Positions 1 to 11,153 of a DNA stretch of 29,363 nucleotides are shown piece after piece. Source of the DNA: Rhizophagus sp. LPA8_4_AMF. Its lineage: Eukaryota; Glomeromycota; Glomeromycetes; Glomerales; Glomeraceae. Made by a program: the position numbers and the translations under genes. The notes under the pieces were generated by a model. That model had not been told where the DNA came from. It worked only from the letters and a program-made list of their open reading frames with translations, and ran no database searches. Where the stretch lies: the NCBI GenBank assembly GCA_021464525.1, contig JADRCO010000623.1:1-29363 (forward strand), written 5' to 3'. Position 1 is the stretch's first letter. Each line of letters starts with the position of its first letter.

Positions 1-676
1 AATTTATGTTTCAAATCATAAAATCATTTTGATTGGTTCGGGTAATTCTGGCAATGAGTGGCGTGCCTTTCTTACTGGTTTTCAATCTCTTTTTTTCTTT
101 TTGTAGAAATCTGTGAAACAATCAAGATGCATTGTGTCGCGAAGATTAACTAGTTTGACGGTTTTCAAAAATGAACCTTATTTTGATTGTGTAATTGCAA
201 TTCACTGAAAAAAAAACTACGAATTTTTAATTTATATTAAAATTCCAGTCCACCAAAATAGAATTCTCCTGACTCATCATAATTAAAAGGTAAAAAAACT
301 TAACCCCATTCACATATACCAGTTAAAGAATTTAAGTTTTAATCTATATAAATTAAAGATTAAAATTTATAGCCGGAAAAATTTTCCGATTTCAAGAAAA
401 AAAATATTCCGGAAGATTTGCTAGACACCGGAAATCTATCTATACGCCAAAAGTATTTTGCGCCCTGATGGCCACATACATATTTTAATCTTCTTTCACT
501 ACATATTTCGGACATTTCAGCTTTTTTTTTTTCGTGTGAGACCGACCATAAGAGTTTAAGTGACCTTCATGGTACACACAAAATTCTGAATTCACCACTC
601 ATCGCTTATTATTGACAAGTTTTTGTTGTATTAAAAAAAAAGGATCTCCTTTAGTCATCTCAGTTTATTTATCAAA
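1..676. other. Gene-free upstream region of the F-box-like gene
   Basis: No coding region is supported here. The stretch is AT-rich with poly-A and poly-T runs. Several CCGGAA or TTCCGG words cluster at about 372-435, including a near-palindromic CGGAAAAATTTTCCG. They could be regulatory, but nothing in the sequence proves it. The last 60 bases before the ATG at 677 should hold the 5' UTR of the following gene. Confidence 0.5.
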
Positions 677-1848
677 ATGAAAGCGGATTCTTCAATTAAA
701 CAACGTTGCAAACAACGTTACAGACTACGTCAATTCCAAGGAACACCTCGTTCACAGCATAATAATAATAGTAATAGTAGTAGGAATAATTCACGAGACT
801 TGTCTACGTCGACTGATGTCATTTTATCTCCAATGGTTTCTTCAGTATCGCAATTAACTCCTTTATCACAAAAAGAAAATACGACTTTATTATCTCTTCC
901 GGCTGAATTAATTACTCGAATTTCATATAACCTTACTTTACCAGAATATTCCCGTTTTTCACGAACATGTAAATACCTTGGCAATCATTTTCAAAAAGAA
1001 CTTATCTTATTTCTTAGATATGTCTATGGGCTTTCTGTTAAGTCGGGTTCCTTAGTTCTATATGCATATGGAGCTCATTTACAATATCGTGCACCAAAAT
1101 TACTCGATCGAATTTTGGATGAGTTTTTTGTTGATGCTAATGATACTCCAAACTCTGGACCTAATAATAATAATAAAGCTTCGCCGACTTCGCGTCAAAC
1201 AAACTCACGATGGCCTACATATTGGTCAGTTTTATATTCACTTGATAAGGCACCTAATATAGATCCACCTGTTATTAATACTAATACTTCAGGAATAGGT
1301 TCTTGTTGTAATGAATGTTATTTTCAACCAAATCAGAACATGCCATGTTATAAGTGTGCTTCAACTCAATATCAAGGTTCAGAGCTAATGACGAATCCAA
1401 ATCCGAAATTGCAATTCCTTCAAAAATATGCAGCAAGAATGAATGCAAAATTTGCGGGTCGTTCTGGAAGATCTGTATCGGGTGAAAGATCACATAATAA
1501 TGGACGTCGAAATGAATGGCTCATCACCGACGTGAGACTTAAAAAAACATATAATATGTTGATAATGCAAAACATTCGTTATGGAGATGTCACTCTTTTA
1601 AGATTTTATCTTGACAAATATGGTGCACCTATCAATGCACAAGTGACATTTTCACAAGAGGTTGGCTATTGATTTAATATTATAACTTAACGAAAGAAAT
1701 AATTTTTTTATCTTTATTTTTGCATGTTCAATCATCCTTCATTAATAATTCTCATTATAATATTTAGGAACAAGTATACCTTGGAGCGGACAGTGAATTA
1801 ATGAAATTATTAGATGAATACCGCATACGCGTTGTTCTAACCCCTTGA
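677..1848 (+). CDS. F-box-like protein with a Cys cluster and ankyrin-like C-terminus (2 exons, 354 aa)
   Basis: Exons are 677-1660 and 1768-1848. The 107-nt intron runs from GTTGGC to ATTTAG and keeps phase 0, so the C-terminus is SQE|EQVYLGADSELMKLLDEYR instead of the three-residue read-through VGY. Residues 1-70 are low complexity (Asn/Ser-rich). Residues 73-105 (LPAELITRISYNL...FSRTCKYL) match the F-box pattern, which normally binds Skp1 in SCF ubiquitin ligases. C211/C214 and C224/C227 form two Cys-x2-Cys pairs, a possible zinc site. Residues about 294-345 (NMLIMQNIRYGDVTLLRFYL, then the exon-2 segment) resemble ankyrin-type helical pairs. The substrate-binding role is inferred. The F-box call is moderate and the ankyrin call weak. 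The second exon is short, but its open frame and sensible continuation support it. Confidence 0.72.
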
Positions 1849-2590
1849 TTCTAATAGTGTATCGAATACTTATTATTATTATTATTATTATTATTATATC
1901 ATTATTTACTTTTTATTGTTTATTTGCATTATCTTTATTTTATTTTAAAAACTTGAACTTTATTAACAATTTATTTTATTTTATTTGGTTCGCTTTACTT
2001 ATCTCAGCATTAAGTATTTATCTATAGAAACTTCCTCTCTTGATATCTATTTCTTTATATTACCACATAGAACTTTTTAACCTATTCAAGTTTCTTTCCT
2101 TTTGACAAATTGTACAAACCCCAAAAAAAATTTAATTCAAAGAGATATTTTTTCTCTTACAATATGAAGATTTATTTTAATATTAAATAGTTATTAGCTG
2201 ATTAAATATAAAATCCATAGTATTATATAATATTTCAAAAATTATTTATTATTATTAATGAATGTATATAGGATTGATATTGATTTCTTTTTAACAATTT
2301 TAACAATTTCCTTAATAAATATATTTTAATGCCATATTTATTTTCGAGATCATTCAATTAATAAAGTAAAAAGAAAAAAAAAGAAAAAAAAGTTTTTTCT
2401 ATATACCTTCTTTCTTTACGAATTTGTACGTAAATTTCGTAACTACCTCAGTCTTCATTTTTCTTTCAGGAAAATCAAGGTAGTAAGAATAAAATAACAG
2501 TTATTATAATATTATGACGTACTTTATCGCCAATATTCAAAGGACAAAATATTTAATGGATTGCTGCGTTACTGCGTGAAAAATCTATTA
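1849..2590. other. Intergenic AT-rich region with an ATT microsatellite
   Basis: This stretch follows the F-box-like gene and should contain its 3' UTR. It includes an (ATT)n microsatellite at 1870-1897 and A-rich runs at about 2368-2391. The short open frame across the microsatellite encodes only Ile-rich low complexity and is not credible. No RNA gene or other gene is visible. Confidence 0.5.
1870..1897. repeat. (ATT)n microsatellite
   Basis: About nine uninterrupted copies of the trinucleotide lie 20 bases after the stop codon of the F-box-like gene, so they probably fall in its 3' UTR. Confidence 0.85.
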
Positions 2591-2591
2591 T

Positions 2592-2628
2592 CCAATCAAC
2601 AAATTAATTTTGGGCGGGCGTTATAAAG
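2592..2628 (+). promoter_or_regulatory. Candidate core promoter of eIF1A
   Basis: Three classical elements occur in order within 40 bases: CCAAT at 2592-2596, a GC-box-like GGGCGGG at 2612-2618, and TATAAAG at 2622-2628. They stand out in a very AT-rich background and lie about 220 bases upstream of the eIF1A start codon. The spacing suits a strong housekeeping promoter. The transcription start is not visible, and the function is inferred from motif order only. Confidence 0.35.
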
Positions 2629-2845
2629 TCATATCAAATTAAGCATAGTCATACCATATTTGTCATATTATATTAGTGATGAACGGACACCGGATTTTAA
2701 AAAAAATTTTGTATTATTCCGACATTTACTATATAAGGCTCTCAAAATGCCACAAAACTAAAAAAATAAACTTTCTTTCATTAAAGGTACTACTTTTTTA
2801 CTTTTTTACTTCAAGCAAGCGCGATAAAACAAATTTTTTGTCAAC

Positions 2846-3633
2846 ATGCCCAAGAATAAAGGAAAAGTGAGTGAATAACTTCGGAATTTATGTCCATTAA
2901 AACTTGATTTAACAAATTTGATCGCTTTTTAGGGTGGAAAAAATAGACGAAGAGGTAAGAACGAAAATGAATCTGAAAAAAGAGAATTGATCTTTAAGGA
3001 GGATGGACAAGGTAATGTTAAATACTAGTATTTTTATTATTTGGAAGGAATTAATTACTTTTCTAATTTAATACCTTTCAATTTTTCTAATCTCAATAAT
3101 AGAATATGCACAAGTGGTAAAAATGTTAGGTAATGGTCGTTTAGAAGCTCAATGCTTTGATGGCGAGAAACGCTTAGCACATATCCGAGGAAAACTACGG
3201 AAAAAGGTAAAGGAGTTTACCAATATGATATTTATTTTTTATCTAATATCTTTTTACTAATACTTTTATCTCAAGGTATGGATCAATCAAGGAGATATTA
3301 TTTTGATTTCCCTTCGTGATTATCAAGACGCCAAAGCCGACGTTATTTTAAAATATACAACTGAAGAAGCCAGAAATTTAAAAACATATGGCGAATTACC
3401 GGAAAATGGTATGATTATTATCTCTTCGGAATCTTTGAGTTCTTATTTCTATAATTATTTACAAACTTTTTTTGTTTTATTAGCTAAAATTAATGAAACC
3501 GACACTTTTGGTCAGGAAGATGGTGACATCGATTTCGATATCGATGAGGTATTTCCCTTAATTTTTTTTAGTTAAAATTTACGCTTTTTTTGTTAATTTG
3601 CTAATTTTTGAATCACTCGTTTTTTAGATCTGA
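2846..3633 (+). CDS. eIF1A: Translation initiation factor eIF1A (6 exons, 135 aa)
   Basis: Exons are 2846-2866, 2933-3011, 3103-3206, 3276-3408, 3484-3548 and 3628-3633; all introns are GT-AG and short (66-91 nt). The spliced protein has the near-invariant N-terminal tail [20 protein letters not shown], the OB-fold core (about 30-95; [32 protein letters not shown]) and the helical extension ending [10 protein letters not shown]. eIF1A binds the 40S A site with eIF1, supports scanning, and helps eIF5B join the subunits. The acidic tail ends DIDFDIDEI, equivalent to the DIDDI tail of other eukaryotes, which contacts eIF5B. The last coding exon has only six bases, ATC TGA, and supplies the terminal Ile. 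Without that splice the protein would end VFPLIFFS. Length is slightly below the usual 143-153 aa because the acidic tail is shorter. Confidence 0.96.
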
Positions 3634-4968
3634 AAAGTTTATAATTAAATCCATTTAAAAAAAATAATATAAAAAATTTGTCAAATTAGATAATTAAAAA
3701 CCAATTTTTTTTATTGTATCAGTAATAATATAAATAAAATTTCTCATTATAATTAAATAAATAATTGGAATCCTATTATTATGGTAAAGAAGTTTGAGAT
3801 CTTTATCGGTTCATGTATTATGTGATTAATAATAATAATGCATAATGTTAGATAAAATAATTTACCATTTCATTATTCAACTTCACATATATTATAGAGA
3901 AAAAAAATATAGGAAATAAATAATAAAAAATGATGCTTTTGTTATCTATACCAGTAATGCAAAAGAAAAAATATGAAAAATTTTAAAATGAACTATTAAA
4001 TTACAATTTAAAACTGATGAATTTACTACTATATTTTATAACCACTAAATATTTAATATTTAAATAATTATAAAATATTGATAATCTCTTTATTGCTAAA
4101 CAAATAATTGCTTTTTATTCTAATTTAATTGAAAATTTCTAGGTTCTAATCTATTAAACTACTATTAGTATATATTGTGCAAAGCGGTTTTATTTTTTTT
4201 AAAAAATTACAAACATATTGCTATTAACTACGTTATTAGTAGTGTTCTTAAATCAAATTCCAGTGGTAAATATCTTAGAAATTAATTATATTGTTAGATA
4301 AATGTGAATTATCAATGAATATAATAAACAATTAATTATTCATTATAATTTATTTTTATGTGAAATTATGTGCATTGTATATCTATTTTTCAATAAAAGT
4401 GAAAATAATTAGGAAAGTTAACATTATTCTAAAAATACAATAAAAAAAAAATATTTAAAAAAAAATTTTAATGTCTAATTTACAAATTTGAGATTAATGT
4501 AATTAGTATTCTAATTAGGAATGAAAAAATAAAATGGTCATAGTTATAAATAAAATTGTCCGGAAATGTTCAAGGAAAATAAATTAATCAAATACGAAAA
4601 TTTAGCATATTAAATTGGATCTTCTCTTATTAATTCCATATTTGTTATCTTTTTGTAAGATTTTTTTTTCCAAAAGAAAGAAATTAAAGTTAAATAAAAG
4701 AAATTAACAAATGTTCAATAATTCACAAATTAAGCCCACCGGTAATCGAAGTTGTAAAACTTCCCTGATCGTTATGAAAACTTACTATAAGACAAAAAGT
4801 TATAATACACAGTAATTACAGGTTAGTACAGTTTCATAAATTACAAACAGCTACTGTACATCTTTTAATTAAGTGAAATTAATCTGTGCCTTCTTGAAGT
4901 CTTCCTCCCTGTAAGTTGGATTTATTAGGAGCAATTTTCGAAGGTATTTAAGCCATTTCTTGAACATA
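3634..4968. other. AT-rich intergenic region between convergent genes
   Basis: The 1.3 kb between the convergent eIF1A and kinase genes holds no supported gene on either strand. It is almost pure A/T with frequent stops in all frames, and should include both 3' UTRs. I saw no inverted-repeat termini that would define a transposon. Confidence 0.55.
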
Positions 4969-6409
4969 TTATACCAAAGTTTCATTTTGATGATATTTAG
5001 TTACAGTATAATCATCATCACCAGAAATTCCAGAAATTGAATGAGTTTGATCTTTAGAATCACTGGTGCTATCGTTAAGATTTCGAGGTATTGGTAGATT
5101 GGGAAAATTCAAAAGACGGCTTTTATAAAAAGATTCTGGATGCGGTTTCTTGAAAGGTTCTAGCTGAGAACCGAGATGTTCTAATAATCGCAATCTTTCT
5201 TTCTCAGCAGAAATAAATTGATCAGATACGCTATGTTTCTGTGACATTCCCATATGCCAGCCCCATGACATCAAGGTTTTTTCCAACTCTCTAATATCTG
5301 GACGTTCTTTAGGGTCTGCATTCCAGCATTTTTCCATAAGCTCGACATAGCATTGTGGAGTTTCCATTATTATTGGTGGTCGAAGCCCATTACATATTTC
5401 CCGTGCGAGTTCCGCATTATGTGGACGATCATAAAATGGTCTCTGCCCTGATGCAATTTCCCACATAATTATACTAAAACTATATACGTCAGAGGCCTCA
5501 GTATATTCTTCACCACGTAAAACTTCGGGAGCCACGTAAACTAAAACTCCATATACGTCATTGTAATTTTGTTTGTTTGCAGGTCTATATTGCCCCAAAT
5601 CTGTCATATAGGTTAAGAATTGTGATCCATTAAAATGTCTTAGTATATTACCGCTGTGAAAGTTTCTATGAATTAAACCAGCGTTATGAATTGTCATTAG
5701 TCCGTGTGCAATGTTATAAACAATCCCCAGCTTTTTTTCCCATGTAATATCTACGAAATTTTTCTTGAGATGATGCCTTAAATCTCCATCCACTAATTCG
5801 AGCACTAATACATAATCTTTTGTAGATGGGCATCTACTAAATCCATAAAAACGAGGAATATACTTATTTTGTTTGCATCGATGACGGTTGAGCTAAAAAT
5901 AAAAATATTTATGATTTTTTTTCTTATTCAAAATTACTTAAATTTATATAATATTAGAGTATAATTTAACATACCTCATTCCAAAATTCTGCATTCGCAT
6001 TATTAGAATTATGAAAACGTTTAAGAACAACTTGTTTTTCACCCTCACGCACCCAATAACGTCTTGAATCATCCCAATACAATTTAGGCCCAAGATCCCA
6101 AGTTGCCTTGTATACAACACCGAAACCACCTCGATCTATCTCTTTGATATTTTCAAATTTGTCATAAGGTATCCATTCTAAAAACATTAGAGGACCTGTT
6201 GTATTTAATTGAGAATGTCTAATTATATTATCAAGGTCATTGTTTCCACTTGTCCAATTATGAAAATCGTCTTTAAATCGTTTTATTTCGCATGGCTGAC
6301 ACCACCCACGTTGTGTATGTTTTTGTTTGCATGTTGGACAAATTTTAGTAGGTAAAGGATCTATTTCTGTTAATTCACGGGGTAAATGTTTGCTGGAATG
6401 GCAACCCAT
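4969..6409 (-). CDS. Kinase-fold protein with HRN catalytic loop, predicted pseudokinase (2 exons, 452 aa)
   Basis: Reading right to left, exon 1 is 6409-5975 and exon 2 is 5892-4969. The 82-nt intron is GTATGT...TTTTAG, phase 0, joining AEFWNE to LNRHRC. The N-terminus MGCHSS fits a myristoylation plus palmitoylation site (Gly2, Cys3, Ser6). C24/C27 and C37/C40 form a Cys knuckle, followed by NWTSGN and LEWIPYDKF, the leader typical of the expanded kinase family of Rhizophagus. The kinase domain begins about residue 86: Gly-rich loop GGFGVV (94-99), Lys130 in VVLK, then HRNFHSGN (220-227), where Asn222 replaces the catalytic Asp. The metal-binding Asp243 (DLG) and APE (266-268) remain, as does the C-lobe to about 340. 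The tail is Ser/Asp-rich. Loss of the HRD Asp predicts very weak or no phosphotransfer, so a scaffold or regulatory role is likely. Divergent from RFC1. Confidence 0.9.
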
Positions 6410-7321
6410 TTAAATTTCAATTGGAAAAATAAAATTTTATTTATTATTATTAAAGAGCTAGCCCGGCTTACTAGCGTTTTAAAAGACGGAACGAACAGAT
6501 TAAATACAAGAAATATAATAAAAATGAAACATTAAGGAAGAGAAATTTACAAAAAAAATTAATTGAAAGGAAGAACGTTAAATTGAGATGGACAATTTAT
6601 ACTTGGTTCAGACTAGCCAAAATACCAAATAGAGAAAGATTCACAGCAGGATATTTCTATACATATTCAAATATATTTCATATATTTCACAACATTATTT
6701 TTGGAGATTTTTCTAACCTTATATTAGTGTTTTTTCATTTAAAGCTTTATATGAATAAAACTATAAATATTTAAACTAAAATATTTGCGGTAAAGTCATA
6801 ACCATTAACCTATTGTTGGACAAAGAACCAATTTTTCTTTTAACGTTGATTTCTTTTTAGAATTTTTTTTTCAATAGGGAGTTGTCGGAGTTAAACAGGA
6901 GGATACTTTTGTCCAAATTTAGTAAAATAAAATAATTGTCATTATTTGATTAAATGCGGATTTGCCGACGAAACATAAATGAGTATCTCAATTTAAGTAT
7001 AAGTGGCAAAAAATTTTTCATCTATTAAAATAACCATGCGTTGAATGCGGATATTTACATCTCGCAGCAAACTTATAGAAAAGAAATAATAAATTTTTTA
7101 CGCCCGCAAAAAATCACCCTTTATTCCGTATATACAATTAATTAATAATATAATACAGTGAAAGTGTGAAACTTTAAATTATTAATTTATCAATTCCGCC
7201 CATTTTTGTGATATTCAATTGATAAGCCTATTTTGGGTACAATCATTAACATATCTAGCTACTACATAACGTCAGTTATAAATTCTAGGTAATTATTAGG
7301 TGGTTTGATAGTTAAATAAAT
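6410..7321. other. Intergenic region between divergent kinase and RFC1 genes
   Basis: No gene is supported. The 63-aa open frame at 6583-6774 is AT-driven and lacks codon character or a recognisable domain. The region must contain the kinase promoter on its left and part of the RFC1 promoter on its right. Confidence 0.5.
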
Positions 7322-7327
7322 CACGTG
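7322..7327. promoter_or_regulatory. CACGTG E-box in the RFC1 promoter
   Basis: The palindrome TCACGTGA (7321-7328) lies about 230 bases upstream of the RFC1 start codon. CACGTG binds bHLH factors; in yeasts TCACGTGA is the Cbf1 site. A second CACGTG occurs at 10654-10659 between RFC1 and the tRNA methyltransferase. Function here is inferred from the motif only. Confidence 0.35.
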
Positions 7328-7556
7328 ATAATATTTTATCACTTTTTTTACTCGTTGCTTGGAGTTGACAGAAAGATTTCCTTTTCCGGTAGAGAGAAAT
7401 TTTACAATTTCCTTATTTAGAAACAGATAAAAAAAATTTTTATCTAAATCAGAAACACGAATTTATAATAAATTTCTCACGAGAGCAAATGATTTTACAT
7501 ATTTTCTTTTTCTTTTTTATGTTGAATAGCTGATAAATATAGTTTGTAATTCCATA

Positions 7557-10500
7557 ATGGATATTCGTGATTATTTCTCCGCACCAAACGCGAATAAAAA
7601 ACTAGGAAAAAAGACTACTACAAAAAAAGGGAGTTCCAAGCGTAGGATCCAGGATTCTGACGACGAACTCGGTGATCACAAGGCTTCTAAAACTTCTACT
7701 TCACAAGAAACTTCTGCTTCAAAATCTAATACTTCTACTCCAACACGTCAATCAACTCGACTTAACCGAAAAAACACCAAAGTTGATGAACCAACAACTA
7801 AGAAAGAACGGGAGCGCTCTGATACTAATGTGAATAAGGACGATGATTTTGTGACGATGAAAATTGATGATGAAACATCTCCTCCTCAAAGCACCTCAGA
7901 AAATCCCGAAATATTTACTACTCCTAAGCGATCAAGAAAAACCACAGAAGTAGCACCGAAAGCAGTAACCAAAAAACGCTCAAAAAAGATTGATGATGAT
8001 GACGATTTTGTATTAGAAGAAGAATCAAAATCACATTCACCCCCCAAGAAAACGAAACGTGAACAAAAAGAAGCAACATATAAACCTTCTAGTAATCGTG
8101 CTATTAAAACGCCCCGATCAAAAAGACAGAATGTGGAAGACGAAGATGATGAAAAGGGTATCGAAGGACGAACGAGTATTACTCCTAATAAAGTTCAAGA
8201 TAACTCGGAGATCGTTACCACATCGATAAAAGTTGAAGAAAATGATTCACCTGATATCATAGTAGATCGGTCTAATTTGAATAAAGCTGATCCAACGACT
8301 CCAGAATCAAAAGAAATACCTCAAGGTGAAGAAATGTGCTTATATGGTAAAACCTTTGTTTTTACTGGCGATTTATCTATGGACCGTGAAGAAGCTCAAG
8401 ATCTTGTTAAACGTCATGGAGGACGTATTACTCTACAGCCTAGTTCTAAAACTTCATATGTTGTAGTCGGACAAGATCCAGGACCGAAGAAAATGGAAAA
8501 AGTTGAACAACTTAAAATTAAAACTCTAAATGAGGATCAGCTTTTAGAGTTGATTAGAACTTCTCCCAGGAAATCTAATGTTGATATAAATAAATCTCAA
8601 AAATCAAAAGCTTCTAAGTCCAAAGCTCCTATTACAAAAATTTCTGATGCAATTACTGCTGTCGCTTCACCTGCCTCATCTAAGGCCTCCGAAACTGTCG
8701 CACAATTGTGGACAGAAAAATATCGACCTAAATCTCTAAGAGATTTTTGTGGTAATCAAAATCTCGTAAAAGATATGGAAAAATGGCTTGGCGAATGGGA
8801 TAGAAAAGGTTTCAAATTTAAGAGCAAAGAATGGATGGCTGCATTGCTAATTGCTGGTTCTCCCGGAATCGGAAAGACATCATCTGTTCATCTTGTCGCA
8901 AATACTCAAGGGTACGACGTGATTGAGCTTAATGCTAGTGATACTCGAAGCAAAAAACAATTGGATACCGTTATCAAAGTAGCAACAAAAAATACGTCGA
9001 TTACTGGTTTTTTTCAACCAATTAATGATAAATCTTCAAGTAAGGAGCATGCAAATGAGACACAAAAAAAGAAAACACTTATCTTAATGGATGAAATCGA
9101 TGGTATGTCTGCTGGTGACAAGGGTGGTATCGCTGAACTAATTCAATTAATCAAGAAAACAAAAGTACCCATCATCTGCATCTGCAATGACATTAATGCT
9201 CAAAAACTCAAATCATTAAGGCCTTATTGTCATGAGTTGAAGTTCAGCAAACCTCGGGTTGAACAAGTCAGATCAAGAATTATGACAATTGCAACAAGGG
9301 AGAATTTACAAATTCAACCAACGGATGTGGATGAACTCATTAGAGGAGCCAATTCAGATATTCGTCAAATTTTAAACTTGCTATCCACATGGAAGATTAA
9401 TCATGATAGTATTAATTATGATGAAATAAAGGGTTTAAACAAAAATAATGAGAAACATCTTAAGAAAAATATCTTTGAAATTACTAAAGATTTTTTGGGC
9501 AATGAAATCTGGAAATCTCGTAAGAACACTTTCAATGATAAAATGAAACTTTATTTCCAAGAACACGATTTAGCTCCTTTAATGATTTTTGAAAATTATA
9601 TAAAAATGAAACCTCACACTATTCCTAAGTTTGTTAAAGAATATGATAATGGAGATGTAAAACCAGATACTTTAGAAAAACTTGCATCTCTGGAAGCTTT
9701 TGTAAAAGCCGCTGATGCCATGTCTTGCGGAGATATAGTTAATAAAAGAATTCATGGACCACAACAAGAATGGAATCTTATGCCAATCCATGGATTCTTT
9801 TCTACTATTGCGCCTGCATATTACGTTCATGGTTATAGTAAAGGAGGTCAATTTGGCCAATATAAATTTCCAAGCTGGCTAGGACAAAACTCCAAAGCAA
9901 TCAAGATTCACCGACAATTGAAAGAAATTCAAAGTCACATGCGAACTAAAATTTCTGCTGATAGAAGTGAAGTTCGCGAAAGTTATATTCCTACTCTTCG
10001 AAAAGCTCTCATTAAGCCTTTAGTTGACCAAAAAACTGAAGGTGTGAATGATACCATTAAAATTATGGATCAATACATGATAACCAAAGAACAATTCGAT
10101 GTTATCATGGAATTTAAGGACGATCAAACACACTATAAACCTTCTGAAATCGCCAGCGGCTTAAAGTCTACCTTTACAAAGAAGTAAGTGTTGGCATTAT
10201 TATACAAATCTCAAACATTTTATCCTATATTAATAATTGATATACTCTTTTTTTTGTTTAAACAGATATAATGCCAGTTCACACCCTCTACCCTTCTTAA
10301 ATATATCGAGCGTGATTACAACTAAGTCCAGGCCTGTTATAACTGCTGATATGGATGATTTTATTGAAGAAGAAGTAGTTCCTGACGACGACGACATAAT
10401 TGATGATGATGATGATCTTGCAAAGGATCGCCTCATTATCCAACCTCGTGGAGGTGGTCGTGGAGGTGGTCGTGGAAGCGGTCGTGGAGGCGGTCGTGGA

Positions 10501-10566
10501 GAACGTAGTGCACGTGGTGCGAGTCGTAGAAGTCGTGGTCGCGGCAGCCGCGGCGGCCGCAAATAA
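7557..10566 (+). CDS. RFC1: Replication factor C subunit 1, large clamp-loader subunit (2 exons, 975 aa)
   Basis: Exons are 7557-10183 and 10266-10566, joined by an 82-nt intron (GTAAGT...AAACAG, phase 2). RFC1 is the large subunit of the RFC clamp loader, which opens PCNA and loads it on primer-template junctions in the nucleus. The N-terminus MDIRDYF resembles the start of animal RFC1. Residues 10-250 are charged low complexity with KR-rich nuclear-localisation-like patches. A BRCT domain spans about 257-336 (GKTFVFTGDLSMDREEAQDL). The AAA+ module starts LWTEKYRPKSLRDFCGN, with Walker A GSPGIGKT (434-441) and Walker B LILMDEIDG (Asp512/Glu513), followed by the RFC1 C-terminal collar region. 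Exon 2 encodes a DDDD-rich acidic stretch, then a Gly/Arg RGG-type tail. Without the splice the protein would stop at KK after residue 875. Walker A has Ser where GPPG is usual. Confidence 0.96.
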
Positions 10567-11153
10567 GCCAGCAATTTACATTTTGATTTTTCCGGTTAAA
10601 AAACACTTTTTGTAAATACTAATTATGAATAATGGATAATCTGGATTATTGGGCACGTGATTTAAGTGTATAAATTGGATAATTCACTTTTTACGAAATA
10701 AAAACTTTTAACCATAACGCTATCTTACTCGTTATATTAAATTGATTAATAACATAACCGCGGCTAATAAAATTTACTTAAAAGTCCAATAGTTGTATCA
10801 ATTGGACGATTAAGGAATTTACTTAATGTAGGGTGTAAAAGTTTATCCTCGTTTTGGCTTGTAAATAAATTTCTGATTCAACATAAGTACAATAATTAAG
10901 CTTGGTAAAAGATTTGTATGTACTATCGATAACTGATGCTTTTGTTGATCCGAAATCAAAACATTAGGTGGTTTGCTCGTTCTGCTTTGAAATTGAAGTT
11001 ATAATTTTATTCGTGTCTTTATTGTTTTTATATTATTACCTCTAACAGCGAGTATACTAATCATAAACGAATATCGTATCTGGTATGTAAATCGTAAATC
11101 AATCAATCAGATGTTATTTACCAATTATTTAGCTCTGATCTTCGAATTTTTTG
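10567..11153. other. Intergenic region between RFC1 and the tRNA methyltransferase
   Basis: This holds the RFC1 3' UTR and the promoter of the downstream gene. The only motif that stands out is CACGTG at 10654-10659. No small gene or RNA gene was recognised. Confidence 0.5.

Noticed and set aside
2676..2870. 64-aa open frame overlapping the eIF1A start
   Set aside because: It runs across the eIF1A leader and first exon in another frame and encodes only Lys/Phe-rich AT-driven sequence. The MPKNKGK start is far stronger.
6583..6774. 63-aa open frame between the kinase and RFC1
   Set aside because: AT-driven composition, no domain, no promoter or splice context.
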